A stretch of 64,000 nucleotides of DNA from NCBI RefSeq assembly GCF_020283565.1, contig NC_060059.1, positions 51,651,157 to 51,715,156 of the forward strand, written 5' to 3'. This DNA comes from Trifolium pratense. Taxonomy: Eukaryota > Streptophyta > Magnoliopsida > Fabales > Fabaceae. Positions 45,693 to 57,089 of this stretch are shown here, piece after piece (position 1 is the first letter of the stretch; each line of letters opens with the position of its first letter). The notes below the pieces were generated by a model. The model had not been told where the DNA came from, did no database searches, and saw only the letters and a program-made list of their open reading frames with translations. A program made the translations under genes and the position numbers.

Positions 45693-45721
45693 AAGATTCA
45701 TATGATTCATAATTATACAAT

Positions 45722-46029
45722 AATCAAAATAAAAGATACTTGTGATTTCATAAAAAATAGATTAAGAGTTACGTACCTCAGTTGGTAAGCTCGTGTTGAT
45801 AACGTGTTATAAACTATTGTATATAGGAGCAATAGTATAGATGAAGAAGAGATAAAAGAGAGAAAGAATAGTGTATGTTATTCACCACTAGGATTAGGGT
45901 TACATTACAATGATACATAGTATATATATAAAGGTACATATAGTGGGCCAATTACATGGGCCAATGACATATATGGACATCCACTAATAATATTCAATAA
46001 CGAAAACAATTTTTTTTGTAGGGATGAAA
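45722..46029 (-). mobile_element. Partial Ty1/copia insertion: LTR (45805-46008) plus internal stub
   Basis: Absent from units A and B at the matching point (ATTATACAATATGTGATT). On the minus strand the LTR would run from TGTTTTCGTTATTG (46008) to TTTATAACA (45805), 204 bp with TG..CA ends. It has a TATA-like ATATATACTATG and is followed by CGTTATCAACACGAGC, a primer-site-like sequence of copia elements. The rest of the element is missing. Confidence 0.6.
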
Positions 46030-47779
46030 ATATGTGATTTTTTTTATAGGGACATAAACCAAAATTCGGTAATTTTATAGAAACGAAAAACATATTTAAC
46101 CCTTAGTAAAATCACTGAGAATTATAAAATATCAACGTCAACTATGTTTATTGATTTCCCATGTCATTATGTGATGAGATGTTTATCATTTATACTTTGT
46201 TGTTCATAGGTAAAAAAATGGGCATAATTTATGTCTGTATTTTCGACAACCTTAAATAAAAACTCTTACATCTAAATCCTGTAAATCAAAACCTGAATGG
46301 AGTAACATGATGGGATAAACGAATTCAGCTTAAACGAGTTCAGTTTGATTTTTGCCAAAAATTTTCAGGTCTGGAATTATAGAAAGAATACCAAATAGTT
46401 AATGATTATAGAATAAAAAAAACAAAGAGGGAAGATGGTGACAGTCAGTTGTTGAAATATTCAAGATAGTTTTTGTGGAATATGATAGTACGTACAGGAG
46501 TGAAAGAGGGATAATGTATAAATCCTTCAAAAAGGTGACTTGTGTAGGGGGGTTGAGGGAGACAGACAGAGAGAGAGAGAGAGGAGGGGGGAGAGAGAGA
46601 GGGGGGGGGGGAGAGATCTTGAAAGGAGGTAAGAATTAATGATTGAGGAGAAGTTTCTTGTCCCCTTTAAAAGAGATTTCAAACGATCCAGTTGTCACAG
46701 ATTAAAAACACTTTATATACTAACTTACAAAGACCGTTGAAAATGTGTAACAGCTGTATTTATTTTTTTTCATAAGTGGCATTTTCTTGAGGGATAGACA
46801 TGTTGAAATTCAAATTTAAAAAGAAATTTTTGTGGATGTTTAAAAAAACTTGTTAGTGGCTTATCAAAAAAAAAAAAAACTTGTTAGTGAGGATAGTTCC
46901 ATGGGAAATATGCAAGTTTTTTTTGTTTGTTTCTATTATGACATATTTGACCGTTCAAAATGCAAATGATTGCAACAATGTCGTTTTCATTGAGAGAAAA
47001 AAAAATACTTAGACAGTCCCCTTGAGCTTAGCTAGGGACATCGCACTATATGTGCAGGAGCCCAAGTTCGAACCCAGGACACTCCACTTATTCACCTTTA
47101 AGGTGGATTTTCTAACCACTAGACTATTTGACAAAAAATAAAATAAAAAAAAAATACTTAGCCAAACAGTTTTCTTAAAGTATATTTTACCAAATAATAT
47201 AAAACAGTGAGGCAATAATGAAATACGATTGCAGTTTTTGCAATGTTAATTCTTATCCATATTAAACTATACGACAATTAACAACATTTTTACACGATTA
47301 GTCACCAAAAAGATTTTTACAAAATTAATAACATATTATTTTACTCAATATACAATTAATAATTTATTCAAAATTAGATGAAATTATATAATTTATATAT
47401 ATTTTATGGGTACTTCAAAAAAATTAATATTGAGATTTTTTATAATTTAGGAAATATATTATTTATATAGGTTATTTTTTATAATTTTTTCAATGAAGTT
47501 ATTCTTTGTAATAAATATAAGATAAGTTTTTGAACAATTAAAATGGTTAATAATTAATATCATAGTATAGATACATGGGTCTTTCCGTGTTAGCGGTTGG
47601 TTCATTCACCAACTTTATTTCTAGTGATTTTTTTGGGAATTGTTTTAGATTACCTAATTTGATATTCCCTTAATTAGCTTTTCTGTTTTTTTTTTTTTTT
47701 TTGATAATCAAATGATTGTATTAATAAGGAGTACAAGGAGTACTCAATCCTTACAATACAAAAAAGAAGCTAGGGAAAT

Positions 47780-50700
47780 TCAAATACTTTGTAAACAACA
47801 TAGAGGATTGATGCACCAGTTTGGATACACATATCCTGAATTTCGCCCCGCTCTACCACTAAACCAAAGCCAAGAAATGAACTTAATATGATCAAACACA
47901 CCAGAAAAATCACCAACATCTCCTCTAAACAAAATATTGTTTCGCATACGCCATAAGCACCAAGTTGTTGCCAACCAAACTAAATGTCTCACCTTCATGC
48001 CTTTTTTAGATTTAACAAGAGAACCAAATGCCAAAAAATGTTTCCATCCTTCTACCTGGTATTTCGGATCAAAACCCATCCAAGTATATACTTGCCTCCA
48101 GACATCTAGAACCTTATAACAACTAAAGAAAATATGATTGATGTCCTCTACGGCTTGGAAACAGAAGACGCAAATCAAATCGTGATAATTAGACAAAATA
48201 CATTTTGAGGCTAAAGCCGCTCGGGTAGGTAATTTGTCTAGGAGTAAACGCCACCCAAACACACCGACCTTAGAAGGGATATCATTCTTCCACAATTTAT
48301 GTATAGCATCCAATAAACCCGGTTCAGTAATAAGCAGTTCAAGCCTAGATTGCAAGAAGAGATACACAGATTTTACGCTAAACATACCTGAACTATCAGA
48401 ATTCCAGCGCCTTCTGTCTTCTATATCTGAACGCACCACCACTCCTAACAAAAGCTGGTCTAACTCTGCCTTTTCCAACAGTTCAGAACGCGATAAAGAA
48501 GTTAACCAAGCCGAATTCCAATTCAAAAAGTAGCTGCCTTGCTGAACTAAGTCTGACACCATACAATCTTTGAACTGTTCTTTATCAAATAAACGCGGAA
48601 ATAAATCCCTTAGCGGCGCCGCTCCATACCATTTCTCCTTCCAAAACAAAATTGAATTGCCATTACCCAACACACTACTAACTTGTGACGGGAACCAACA
48701 ATCTCCGACTTTCCCCCCTACGCATGCCACATCTCTCCACCAAAGAGAATCCTTAGGACCCGTAACAACAGTATCCCAACTTAGAAATTTAGAAAGCATA
48801 TGGCCGTACCTGAACTGCAAAAGATCACACCATAGTGCCTCCGTCTCCGTAATGCACCGCCACTTCCACTTACACAGCAGAGCCAAATTGGACAATTCTA
48901 AATCTCTAACCCCCAGGCCGCCCTTATCTTTGGGTAAGCACACCTGAGACCATTTAACCCAACAAAGCTTTTTATCCTCAACTCCACCCCCCCAAAGAAA
49001 GTTCCTTTGAATCCGCACCAACTGATTAATAACGCATCGAGGTGCCTTGTAAAAAGAGAAGAAATATAAAGGCAGGCTCGACAAAACTGAATTAATCAAT
49101 GTCACTCTACCCCCAATCGAGAGATTACGGCTATTCCAACAAGAAAGCTTCTTCGCCGTTGACTCAACAATCGGTTTCCAGGTCGCTTGCCTCCTCGGAT
49201 TTGCTCCCACCGGTAAACCCAAAAATTTAAAAGGAATGGATTCAACGTTACAGCCTAAATAAGATGAAGCTGCAACAAGAAAATTGTCTGCCACATTGAT
49301 ACCGTAAAGCTTGCTTTTAAGAAAGTTTATCTTCAAACCCGAAACTAACTCAAAGCCTCTTAAAATAGACTTCATCGTCCGAACATTATCCCAAGAACAA
49401 TCACCCATCAAGATTGTGTCATCTGCAAACTGTAAAATTTGGTACCGGAGTGAATCATTTACTCTATAGCCAACAAACTTTCCAATGTTTACCGCCTTGT
49501 TAACCATTCCGGTTAAGCCTTCGGCTGCAATCAAAAATAAAAAAGGAGACAACGGATCACCTTGTCGCAAACCTTTACCAACCGTAAAATCCTCTGTTGG
49601 GCTGCCGTTAATTAAAACTGACATCGAACTATGAAAAACACAAGCCCGCATCCAACTCATCCACTTCTGCGCAAAACCCATCTTCAGCATCATTCTTTCC
49701 AAATAACTCCAATTGATGGTGTCATAGGCACGCTCAAAATCCACTTTAAAGAATAAACAACGATCTTTTCTTCTCTTGGATAAATCAATAATCTCATTGA
49801 GAACCACCACACCATCCAAAATCTGCCTCCCCGGAAGGAAAGCCGACTGACATGGTGATATTAGTTTCCCCATGATATTCTTCAATCTGGCAGCCAGCAA
49901 TTTAGACAAGATTTTGTACAAAATACCAATCAAGCATATGGGTCGATAATCAGAAAGTTGTTGAGGGTGATCCTTCTTCGGAATGAGAGCTAAAAATGAC
50001 GCAGTGATAGCTTTTGGCAAAACTGCATTATGATAAAATTCGTTCAAAAATTCCATTACATCAACTTTCACCGTAGCCCAACACTCCTTTAAAAAATTAA
50101 AGTTGAACCCGTCCGGTCCGGGACTCTTGTTGCCGTCACAACTCCATATCACCTCTCTAACATCTTCTTCCGAGAAGGGCTGTAACAATAAAACATTATC
50201 ATCCGCCGATAGCACATTAAAATCAATACCGTGAACAAACGGTCTATGATGCCAATCTTCCGTAAAGTTCTGGACAAAGTAATTCTTTACTTCCATCTTG
50301 ATATTTTCGACCCCTTGAATCCACTCATTGCCTCTTCTGAGAAAAGACAACTGATTTTTTCTTCTTCTGCTCTTAATGCTTGCGTGAAAAAAGCGAGAAT
50401 TGGAGTCGCCTTCTCTGACCCATTTCAATCTAGATTTCTGTTTTAACAAGCTTTCCTTAAAATAAAGTTGATCCCAAAATTTTTTGTTGATGGCTGCCTT
50501 GTTACTTGTTACCGAATTTACCCCATTGCTGTCAATGATCCCCTCAGCCTCATTCAAATCCTTCACAGTATTCTCAATATCCAAATCCAGCATGCCAAAC
50601 ACCTCCTTATTCCATCCTCTCAACTCCTCCTTTAACCGCTTCAATTTTTCCTTAATAACAAACGCTTTCTTTCCTTTGATATTCAGTTTCTCCCAAATTT

Positions 50701-51478
50701 TCGCAACAAAAGGTTTGAACTCAGCATGTTCCAGCCAACAATTATTCAGCTTAAACGGTTTCGGACCCCAGTTAAGATTAGAGCACAACAACCATATCGG
50801 ACAATGGTCTGATATATCACGGTTACCAATCCATTGTCCTGATACTTCTCCCTTTTCAATGAATTTGTCTGAAAGCAAGAACCGATCCAATCTACTCATG
50901 GCCTTACCGTCTGCACTAAACCAACTGAACTTCTTACCAGCGACTGGTACATCTATCAAATCCATAGCTTCGACAAACTGACAAAATTCGAGCCTCTCAG
51001 TTTGTCTAGATAGCGAGCTATTGCCCTTCCTTTCCCCCACCTTCATTACTGCGTTAAAATCACCTCCTAAACACCAATCACCTTGAACATTATTCATTTT
51101 AAACTCCACCAAGTCACTCCACAGTTTTCGTTTGCCAGAAAAACTACAAGGGGAATAAACATTAATAATGTACAGATTACCCTCCTTCCATTCCACACAC
51201 AAGCCAAGAAAACTATCACCAGTAAAGCAATAATTAACTTTAAACAATCCTGCATTCCATATAATCAACAAACCCCCCGAAATACCATCAGACTCTTTCG
51301 CCACCCATTCTACATCCTTATGACCCCATAGGTTTTGAATCATAAAATCATCGAAATTTGCCCGTTTGGTCTCTTGTAACAAGCATAAATCAAACGTACC
51401 TGTAGTGAGAAGCTTGCTTAAACGACGGCGTTTGGCACTACTTCCCCACCCTCTTAAATTTAAAGAAATAATCTTCAT
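47780..51478 (-). CDS. LINE ORF2: endonuclease and reverse transcriptase, 1232 aa
   Basis: Residues ~1-230 form an APE-type endonuclease (LNLRGWG at the start, LLQETK, GGDFNAV, SRLDRFLLS, and SDHCPIWL with the catalytic Asp-His). The reverse transcriptase covers ~430-760: KSPGPDGF, FKVDFERAYDTINW (motif A), LRQGDPLSPFLF (motif B) and FADD at 684-687 (motif C). The C-terminal ~1050-1130 holds the zf-RVT region (WRLLLDKLPTRAALASK, then CVFCFQAVEDINHIFFSC). No RNase H follows, as in many plant L1 elements. It nicks target DNA and copies the element RNA at the nick. The start ATG overlaps the ORF1 stop (ATGA, 51478-51475), so translation by termination-reinitiation is likely. No stops or frameshifts. 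Confidence 0.96.
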   Translation of the reverse strand: MKIISLNLRGWGSSAKRRRLSKLLTTGTFDLCLLQETKRANFDDFMIQNLWGHKDVEWVAKESDGISGGLLIIWNAGLFKVNYCFTGDSFLGLCVEWKEGNLYIINVYSPCSFSGKRKLWSDLVEFKMNNVQGDWCLGGDFNAVMKVGERKGNSSLSRQTERLEFCQFVEAMDLIDVPVAGKKFSWFSADGKAMSRLDRFLLSDKFIEKGEVSGQWIGNRDISDHCPIWLLCSNLNWGPKPFKLNNCWLEHAEFKPFVAKIWEKLNIKGKKAFVIKEKLKRLKEELRGWNKEVFGMLDLDIENTVKDLNEAEGIIDSNGVNSVTSNKAAINKKFWDQLYFKESLLKQKSRLKWVREGDSNSRFFHASIKSRRRKNQLSFLRRGNEWIQGVENIKMEVKNYFVQNFTEDWHHRPFVHGIDFNVLSADDNVLLLQPFSEEDVREVIWSCDGNKSPGPDGFNFNFLKECWATVKVDVMEFLNEFYHNAVLPKAITASFLALIPKKDHPQQLSDYRPICLIGILYKILSKLLAARLKNIMGKLISPCQSAFLPGRQILDGVVVLNEIIDLSKRRKDRCLFFKVDFERAYDTINWSYLERMMLKMGFAQKWMSWMRACVFHSSMSVLINGSPTEDFTVGKGLRQGDPLSPFLFLIAAEGLTGMVNKAVNIGKFVGYRVNDSLRYQILQFADDTILMGDCSWDNVRTMKSILRGFELVSGLKINFLKSKLYGINVADNFLVAASSYLGCNVESIPFKFLGLPVGANPRRQATWKPIVESTAKKLSCWNSRNLSIGGRVTLINSVLSSLPLYFFSFYKAPRCVINQLVRIQRNFLWGGGVEDKKLCWVKWSQVCLPKDKGGLGVRDLELSNLALLCKWKWRCITETEALWCDLLQFRYGHMLSKFLSWDTVVTGPKDSLWWRDVACVGGKVGDCWFPSQVSSVLGNGNSILFWKEKWYGAAPLRDLFPRLFDKEQFKDCMVSDLVQQGSYFLNWNSAWLTSLSRSELLEKAELDQLLLGVVVRSDIEDRRRWNSDSSGMFSVKSVYLFLQSRLELLITEPGLLDAIHKLWKNDIPSKVGVFGWRLLLDKLPTRAALASKCILSNYHDLICVFCFQAVEDINHIFFSCYKVLDVWRQVYTWMGFDPKYQVEGWKHFLAFGSLVKSKKGMKVRHLVWLATTWCLWRMRNNILFRGDVGDFSGVFDHIKFISWLWFSGRAGRNSGYVYPNWCINPLCCLQSI

Positions 51479-53751
51479 GACTGAGCTTGATTGATTTGCT
51501 CCCTCAACCTACTGGCTTCCTTATCTTTAAGTTCATTAATCCTCAGCCGTTCCACATAAACTGCATCTTCTTCTTCACCTTGAATACCCAGCTCCTGAAC
51601 ATCCTCCCATAATTTACCATTCACTTCAATATCATGTTTATTCCAAAAATTCTTGTTACAATTCCTTATATCAGACGAATTCAAAGAACTACAACACAGA
51701 ATGGAACCTGCCGAAGACACAGAATTTTCCGTTGCCTTCCTCACCTTATACTTGCCTACAGGATTTCTCGAAACACCCTCCCTCACCATAGAAGAGTTCG
51801 ATGAAGATTCAGAGATGGATTGCGACGGTGTTGATGAACGCCGCTTGGTAATGGTCGAAGGACCGCCGGTCACGCGAGGTGGAAGAATTGCTGGCCCGCA
51901 AGCTTTTTGATTGTGCTTGATTGGGATAATATGATCACAATTGCTGCGGCGGCTATCTGTTAGAACAATAGTTGAAGCAGTGTTGTTTTTAATTGAGATA
52001 GGAATGGACCCAGCTATAGAACCTGCTACAGCTTTCTGATTACCACTTCTAATTCCACCTCCTGCATGATGCTCTTTTCCTCCCTTGATGCTCTTTGAAG
52101 TAATAAGAGATTTGGGCTTGCTACACAAATTGACCTCACAGACCTTTGACCCTCCTTTATTGTCCCTTTTAGAAGAAATTGCATTGGGCTTCTGGCCCAA
52201 CTCAGCCTTTTCTACACTCCTGCTATTCCCACCCCCTGCATTCATATTAATAAGATTGCAATAACAAATTGAGTGATTTGGGCTTTTGGAGTGACCCAAT
52301 TCACTAATAACATTACAATCAACGACACCTAAGGCATTTACATCCTCCCCCAAACTCTCCCCCACCTTTGAATTTGAATTATTCAAATTCTCTTCCTCAA
52401 TAAAGTTGTTTGATTGTTCCTTAATACCCTCCCTCCCATTACTCCCTGGTGAAACAATTCCAAAACCGTTAGGGAGAGAATTATTATCATTAATAAAATT
52501 AGTTAATGCTAATAATTGTTGACCCTCAACGTCTCCTTCTCTCTCCACCACCTCCTCCTCCACCTCCATCACCGGAAAATCTCCTTCTTCGTCCTCTGAG
52601 CTGCTACTATCATCATCCCGTCCTTCCTTCGAACCTTTCAAAGGTACTGCAATTCGCATTGGACCATGAGAATCTTCGATTAATCTAATTTGAAAAAGTT
52701 CATCATCAACTTTAACGGAAATAAAATCATCGATTGCCTTTAGTCCCGGAGTTCGAATCAAAATTCTTGCCACATCCATAGATAACTTCTTCGATGTTGT
52801 ATCATCGGCATTAAGAAAAATCCCATACTGTTTGGCTATCAGAGAAAAGAATTTATCGTTCCATGCATGAATAGGGACTCCATACACTCTCAGCCACACC
52901 AGTCTCTCATTGTCAACCTCTCTCGGACTCCATGGACGAATCTCCTTAAACCACTGTTCTAACCACCCCCTAGCATCTTCCATTAAGGCTTTAACCTCTC
53001 CTTCCTCCTGATCTTCTAGCAAAACTAAATTAGCCCCTAAAGGAGTAATTTTCACCCCAAAGTAGCCTTGCCGATGAAATTCCTCTTGAATGTTGTAAGA
53101 CAAGCCAGGATGTGGTACGACTCCAACAAAAGCGCTACTCAACATACGAATAACCTCCCTCTCTGGCTCGAAAGAAATAATTATTTTTTGTTTTTGTTCA
53201 CCGTTGGACTGCGCCACTTGAGCAAAGGAAGGTCCAGCACAGTTTTTCTGATGTGAGCCTTCATCATTGGATCGATGCTGATTTTCCATCTTTGAGCCAT
53301 CTTCTTCTTGCTTGTGAGGTCTCCTAGTCCTTGTATCTCTTTGGAACCTTGGAGGATTCACATAGATCTTGTCTCTCCCAATGATGATATTGTCAAGTTC
53401 AATACCAAACCTCCTAACATCCTTGACTTGATCGAAGCGTGCAAATCCGAATCTTCTCCCTCCTTTATCTCGTTTCGCTGGAATCACCACTTCGAAAATA
53501 TTCCCATAGAATTGGAATATGTTCAACATTGCCTTTGCGTCGAAGCTATCAGGGAACTCTGAAAAAAAATACGTTGTGTATTGATCAATATCACCACGAT
53601 CCCTTCTTGATACTGTTGCAATATCTGGACGTGAGTTTAGAGATCTTCTTCTTCCCTTCCTTCTCCCCCTCACCTCCTGCCACCCTTGATCCTCCTCCCT
53701 CCTCCCTCCTCTCTCTCTGGATCGCCCTCTCTCACTCTCTCTCTCTCTCAT
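51475..53751 (-). CDS. LINE ORF1: RRM / DUF4283-type RNA-binding protein, 758 aa
   Basis: The N-terminus is extremely Arg/Glu/Ser rich, partly because it is read from the GA-rich leader. An RRM lies at ~57-135 (YTTYFFSEFPDSFDAKAM, then RRFGFARF as the RNP1 motif). Residues ~190-370 look like the DUF4283 domain of plant L1 ORF1 proteins (WLRVYGVPIHAW is its hallmark). The rest is low-complexity Ser/Asn/Gly-rich sequence, and I see no CCHC knuckle, unlike many plant relatives. The protein is expected to coat LINE RNA. A proximal ATG defines the start at 53751; no better in-frame ATG lies upstream within the element. Confidence 0.9.
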   Translation of the reverse strand: MRERESERGRSRERGGRREEDQGWQEVRGRRKGRRRSLNSRPDIATVSRRDRGDIDQYTTYFFSEFPDSFDAKAMLNIFQFYGNIFEVVIPAKRDKGGRRFGFARFDQVKDVRRFGIELDNIIIGRDKIYVNPPRFQRDTRTRRPHKQEEDGSKMENQHRSNDEGSHQKNCAGPSFAQVAQSNGEQKQKIIISFEPEREVIRMLSSAFVGVVPHPGLSYNIQEEFHRQGYFGVKITPLGANLVLLEDQEEGEVKALMEDARGWLEQWFKEIRPWSPREVDNERLVWLRVYGVPIHAWNDKFFSLIAKQYGIFLNADDTTSKKLSMDVARILIRTPGLKAIDDFISVKVDDELFQIRLIEDSHGPMRIAVPLKGSKEGRDDDSSSSEDEEGDFPVMEVEEEVVEREGDVEGQQLLALTNFINDNNSLPNGFGIVSPGSNGREGIKEQSNNFIEEENLNNSNSKVGESLGEDVNALGVVDCNVISELGHSKSPNHSICYCNLINMNAGGGNSRSVEKAELGQKPNAISSKRDNKGGSKVCEVNLCSKPKSLITSKSIKGGKEHHAGGGIRSGNQKAVAGSIAGSIPISIKNNTASTIVLTDSRRSNCDHIIPIKHNQKACGPAILPPRVTGGPSTITKRRSSTPSQSISESSSNSSMVREGVSRNPVGKYKVRKATENSVSSAGSILCCSSLNSSDIRNCNKNFWNKHDIEVNGKLWEDVQELGIQGEEEDAVYVERLRINELKDKEASRLREQINQAQS

Positions 53752-53778
53752 CTCTCTCTAGCTAGAATATACAACAGC

Positions 53779-54290
53779 ATTAGCTTTTCTGTTTATTCTT
53801 TCTTTCTTTTTTGTTATTTATTTTGTTCCTTGATGGTTATGTTCAGTCCCCCATATATATATATATATATTGAAGGCTAAGATGAAACAGTTGATCAAGT
53901 GGTGCACGGTGCACCACTTATCATTAACTGTGTAACGAATACGAATTTTACAAAATCCACCGTTGAATTGAAAGTTTATATCATATAGATCATCTATACA
54001 AATCGTTTTAAAAAAATTTGAAAATCTTTTAATGCGATATTGAGACACACCAAAATTAACGGTATTCAATAAAAATTCATAAACCGTTAATCTTGATGAG
54101 TCTCAATAACATATCAAATGTTTTCAATTTATTTTTTAAAAAATTATATGGATAATCTATATGATATAAACTTTCATTCCAATAGTGTAATTTGTATTCA
54201 TTATAGAGTTACTAACAAGTGGTGCAACTGGCCACTTGATCAATTGTTTCATGTTAGAAAATTTCTATATTTATACACTTGGCAAGAGAT
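53779..54290 (+). repeat. Unit C of the array, part 2, with a palindromic MITE
   Basis: Continues unit C after the LINE from ATTAGCTTTTCTGTTT. It includes a (TA)n run and the third palindromic MITE (53877-54257), which has more differences than the other two, for example CAATAGTGTAATTTG in place of TAACGGTGAAATTTG. The array similarity fades after about 54280. Confidence 0.75.
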
Positions 54291-54857
54291 TAAGGTTTAC
54301 GTGTTGTGTCATTATGAATTATCAATAACAAGTATAAAATGAATTAGTTTTCAATTTAAAAATGAATTATTATAAGTTTTAAAACAAAAATAAAAATACT
54401 TTAAGGGTCCAATTAGAAATATAATATGTTTGAACTTATCACTTTCGCAATGATGATAAGGGGAATAATTTTTATTTTATTTTTATTCGATGCAAAAATA
54501 TTCATGCAAAATTTCAAGTACTTTTAATTATTATTCATTATTTATTTGATGCTTAATGTTCTTGCCTTATTATTTTTTACCTGGTGTGTTCAGACTTTCC
54601 AAGCACAAACAAATCAAATTGAATTTGTTTTAGAATTTTTTTCATCTTTGAGAAGTAAAAATATGACCTGACTGGTTGATGGGTAAAAAAATTAATTGGA
54701 ATAATAAGCACCGACTCTCAGTACCCAAAACAATTTGGGGCTTTCATAATTCTCATCCCAATTTATTTTATCACATATATATATATATATATTGAGACCG
54801 GGGCTAAACAATACTTGCATTTTTAGGTTTTCTCTGTTTGATAATTATTAGAATTAG
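54291..54857. other. AT-rich intergenic DNA
   Basis: No gene or named repeat seen. A (TA)n run lies at 54773-54791. Confidence 0.5.
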
Positions 54858-55096
54858 AATTCTAACGAGAGTCTATCCTAGATCCATTTATTGTTTGTTG
54901 TGGAGACCTTCCATATTTAGGTCACCCGTTGTTGTTGATTTCACGTTCCAGCTTGTTCAGTTCTGGACGTGAGAGGGTGTGTTAGAAGTCTCACATTGGC
55001 TAGAGATATGGTAAAGATAACCTTTATAAGTGTAGTGCAAACTTCAACTCTAAAGCTAGCTTTTGTAGTTAAGTATAGGCCTCTCAAATTCTAATA
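54858..55096 (+). mobile_element. TRIM remnant, plus strand
   Basis: Same family as 37210-37562. The 5' LTR is lost apart from ATTCTAA, and the primer site is reduced to GAGAGTCTATCC. The internal part (CACGTTCCAGCTTGTTCAG) and the polypurine tract GTGAGAGGGTG remain, followed by a 117 bp LTR (54980-55096) starting TGTTAGAAGTCTCACATTGG. Confidence 0.85.
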
Positions 55097-55439
55097 ATAA
55101 TATCGTTGTTAATTGGGCAAATTTTTGAGTTTGATACCTTGTGTAATGAAAGTTGAAAGATTTCTACACCTAATTGTGGTTATATATAGCATTAGGATTG
55201 AGAATGTGAGTGTGAATGATTTATGAGAGTTTCCTTCTCTTCTTTCTATGCTCTAAGAGTTCTCTCCTAGCTTATATTTCATTCATCATAGATTGTAATT
55301 TTTCCTTTCAATTCTCTTCTAATCCATACACTGGAAGTTGAGTTGAGTTTTAATAATACAATCTTACCTTTCCTTGTTGATTACAGTAACACCTTGGTGT
55401 GATTGACAACCCAATAACTTAAAAACTCTGCTATGCATT

Positions 55440-56640
55440 ATAATAAGAAGAAAGAATAAAGAGAACTGAAGAAACCGAACCCAAATATGGAGCACCAGCA
55501 CGATGGCGATGAAATATGAAATAGAACAAACACAAAACTAGCAGAGAACTCAGATCAAGGAAAGTTATTACCATAAGCCAGAACCTTGCTGTATCATACC
55601 AAACCAGCTCAAAAGAGTACCACCATCATGGCGGCGGAAGAAGCAGCCACGATGGAGCGCAAAATCCAAAACTAAACCAGGACAGGCACAAACAACAACA
55701 ACCCAAATCACCTTAATAAATAATAAATAGAGATGAGTTGGCCAACTAGCTCTAACAAGGGACACAACTCCATCACCACCTAAACAGAGGAAAAAAATGC
55801 CCATCCAAAAAGCTACGCCACCAAAACACCTAGACCTTAAGGACAATCAACTATTTATACAAATGGCAGGCTCCAAGCTCCATTCATAAAATAGGCAAGG
55901 AGAAATTTTCAACCTCTCCAAACTCTATTTCCACGAAGTAACTTTCACCACCTCTATAATATAACAAGTTTTCGACTCAAGATTAAAAAAACCATATTGT
56001 TCCTTGCCTTCCAAATAGCCCAAAGGACCGAATGTCACACCAACCGGAAACTCTGCCGAGATTTCTTAGTCGAGGACGCTTCTTCAAAACACGCGAAAAG
56101 TTGGAAAAAATTTGGAGGCAACACAATCACCACTCCTAACCACTTAAAAATCCATACCACACCGAATGAGTCACTTTACAATCCATTTATCACCCAAAAT
56201 AGTGTTAGCCTACCATTACCAATCCTTCTATGAATTGTCTCCACTAACGAATTCCTCGATTCAACACAAATTTCAAGATCGCGGATATCTTTCCACCAAA
56301 GAGAAGCAAAAGACGGAGAGGAGCCATTCGACCAATTTCATAAGAAGACTAATATTTGTCACCTTTAAATCTCTCACTCCAAGACCTCCATTTTTCTTAG
56401 CTTGGCATACCACCTTCCACTTAACTCAACTAATTTTCTTATCTCCCTTAACCCCTGCCCAAAGAAAATCTCTTTGGATTCGCATCACCTTCTTTACCAC
56501 TTGAACCGGCATCTTCATAAAAGACAAATAAAAAATCGTTATAGAATTCAAAACCGAATTTATTAAAGCTAACCTCGCACCAAAATTTCTATACTCGTGA
56601 CTGTTCTTTCGTCACTATATAGAAATTTCCTCATTTCCTT
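55440..56640 (-). pseudogene. Decayed LINE ORF2 3' part
   Basis: On the minus strand, from about 56590, the frame reads like the thumb/connector of plant L1 ORF2 (LALINSVLNSITIFYLSF, then RIQRDFLWAG and NGGLGVRDLKV). A gap follows, then zf-RVT-end sequence near 56060-55985 (HSVLWAIWKARNNMVF), with TGA where a Trp codon is usual. Another stop sits in KISxVKWK. The 3' region at 55846-55568 has an open frame of low-complexity type. It is a 5'-truncated, internally deleted copy of a family distinct from the intact LINE. Confidence 0.75.
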
Positions 56641-57089
56641 CATAGCATCAAAGAAAAAGACATGCATGTGTGTTGGTAGCTATCATGAGCCTTTGGAATT
56701 TCTGATTAGGAACAGAGAATCAAGGGATTAAAGATTTAACAAGTAGCAAAACTGGTGTGGAGGTTAAAGTTAAAAGGTGTTGGGTATTAAAGCTCAAATC
56801 ATCATCAACAAGTTCTGGGTTTACCACCTCCAAAACAAAGGTAAATTCCCCATAGTTCCTAACTTTTGTTAGATTAATTTTAGTACTGATTTGGTATTAG
56901 ATGCCACATCCAAGAATTTTAGGATAACATATTTTCATAGGGATTATAGACTATGGGTTAAGAATAATTGATTAAGAAAGAATTATAATCAAATAATGAA
57001 TGAAATTGCTTCCCTAATGTTAATTATGTTGGTTAGAATTATTACTTGTGGATTCTAAGATTAGACTGTACAAATTTTAAGTTTGATTT
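56641..57089. other. Unassigned stretch
   Basis: AT-rich with no ORF or repeat I can support. Similarity to the following array begins near 57090. Confidence 0.4.

Larger units (their letters stand above)
44846..47688 (+). repeat. Unit C of the array, left-truncated, part 1
   Basis: Starts at the position of unit B's TGATATGAATTAAG (40714) and follows the unit through the ATT and GA/G tracts and the tRNA-like module. The LINE then interrupts it and it resumes at 53779. The joint with unit B shows ATATATTTCCTCTGA followed by ATATATTTCCTTTGA, a short duplication at the breakpoint. It also contains a copia LTR insertion. Confidence 0.8.
47689..53778 (-). mobile_element. L1-type LINE, both ORFs intact, ~6.1 kb
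   Basis: On the minus strand: a short 5' leader (27 nt), ORF1, ORF2 overlapping by ATGA, a ~90 nt 3' UTR, and a poly(A) tail seen as a T run at 47686-47702. ATTAGCTTTTCTGTTT flanks it on both sides (47673-47688 and 53779-53794), and unit B keeps the empty site near 44313. It split unit C and is one of the youngest events here. The GA-rich leader is short, so slight 5' truncation is possible. Confidence 0.95.
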
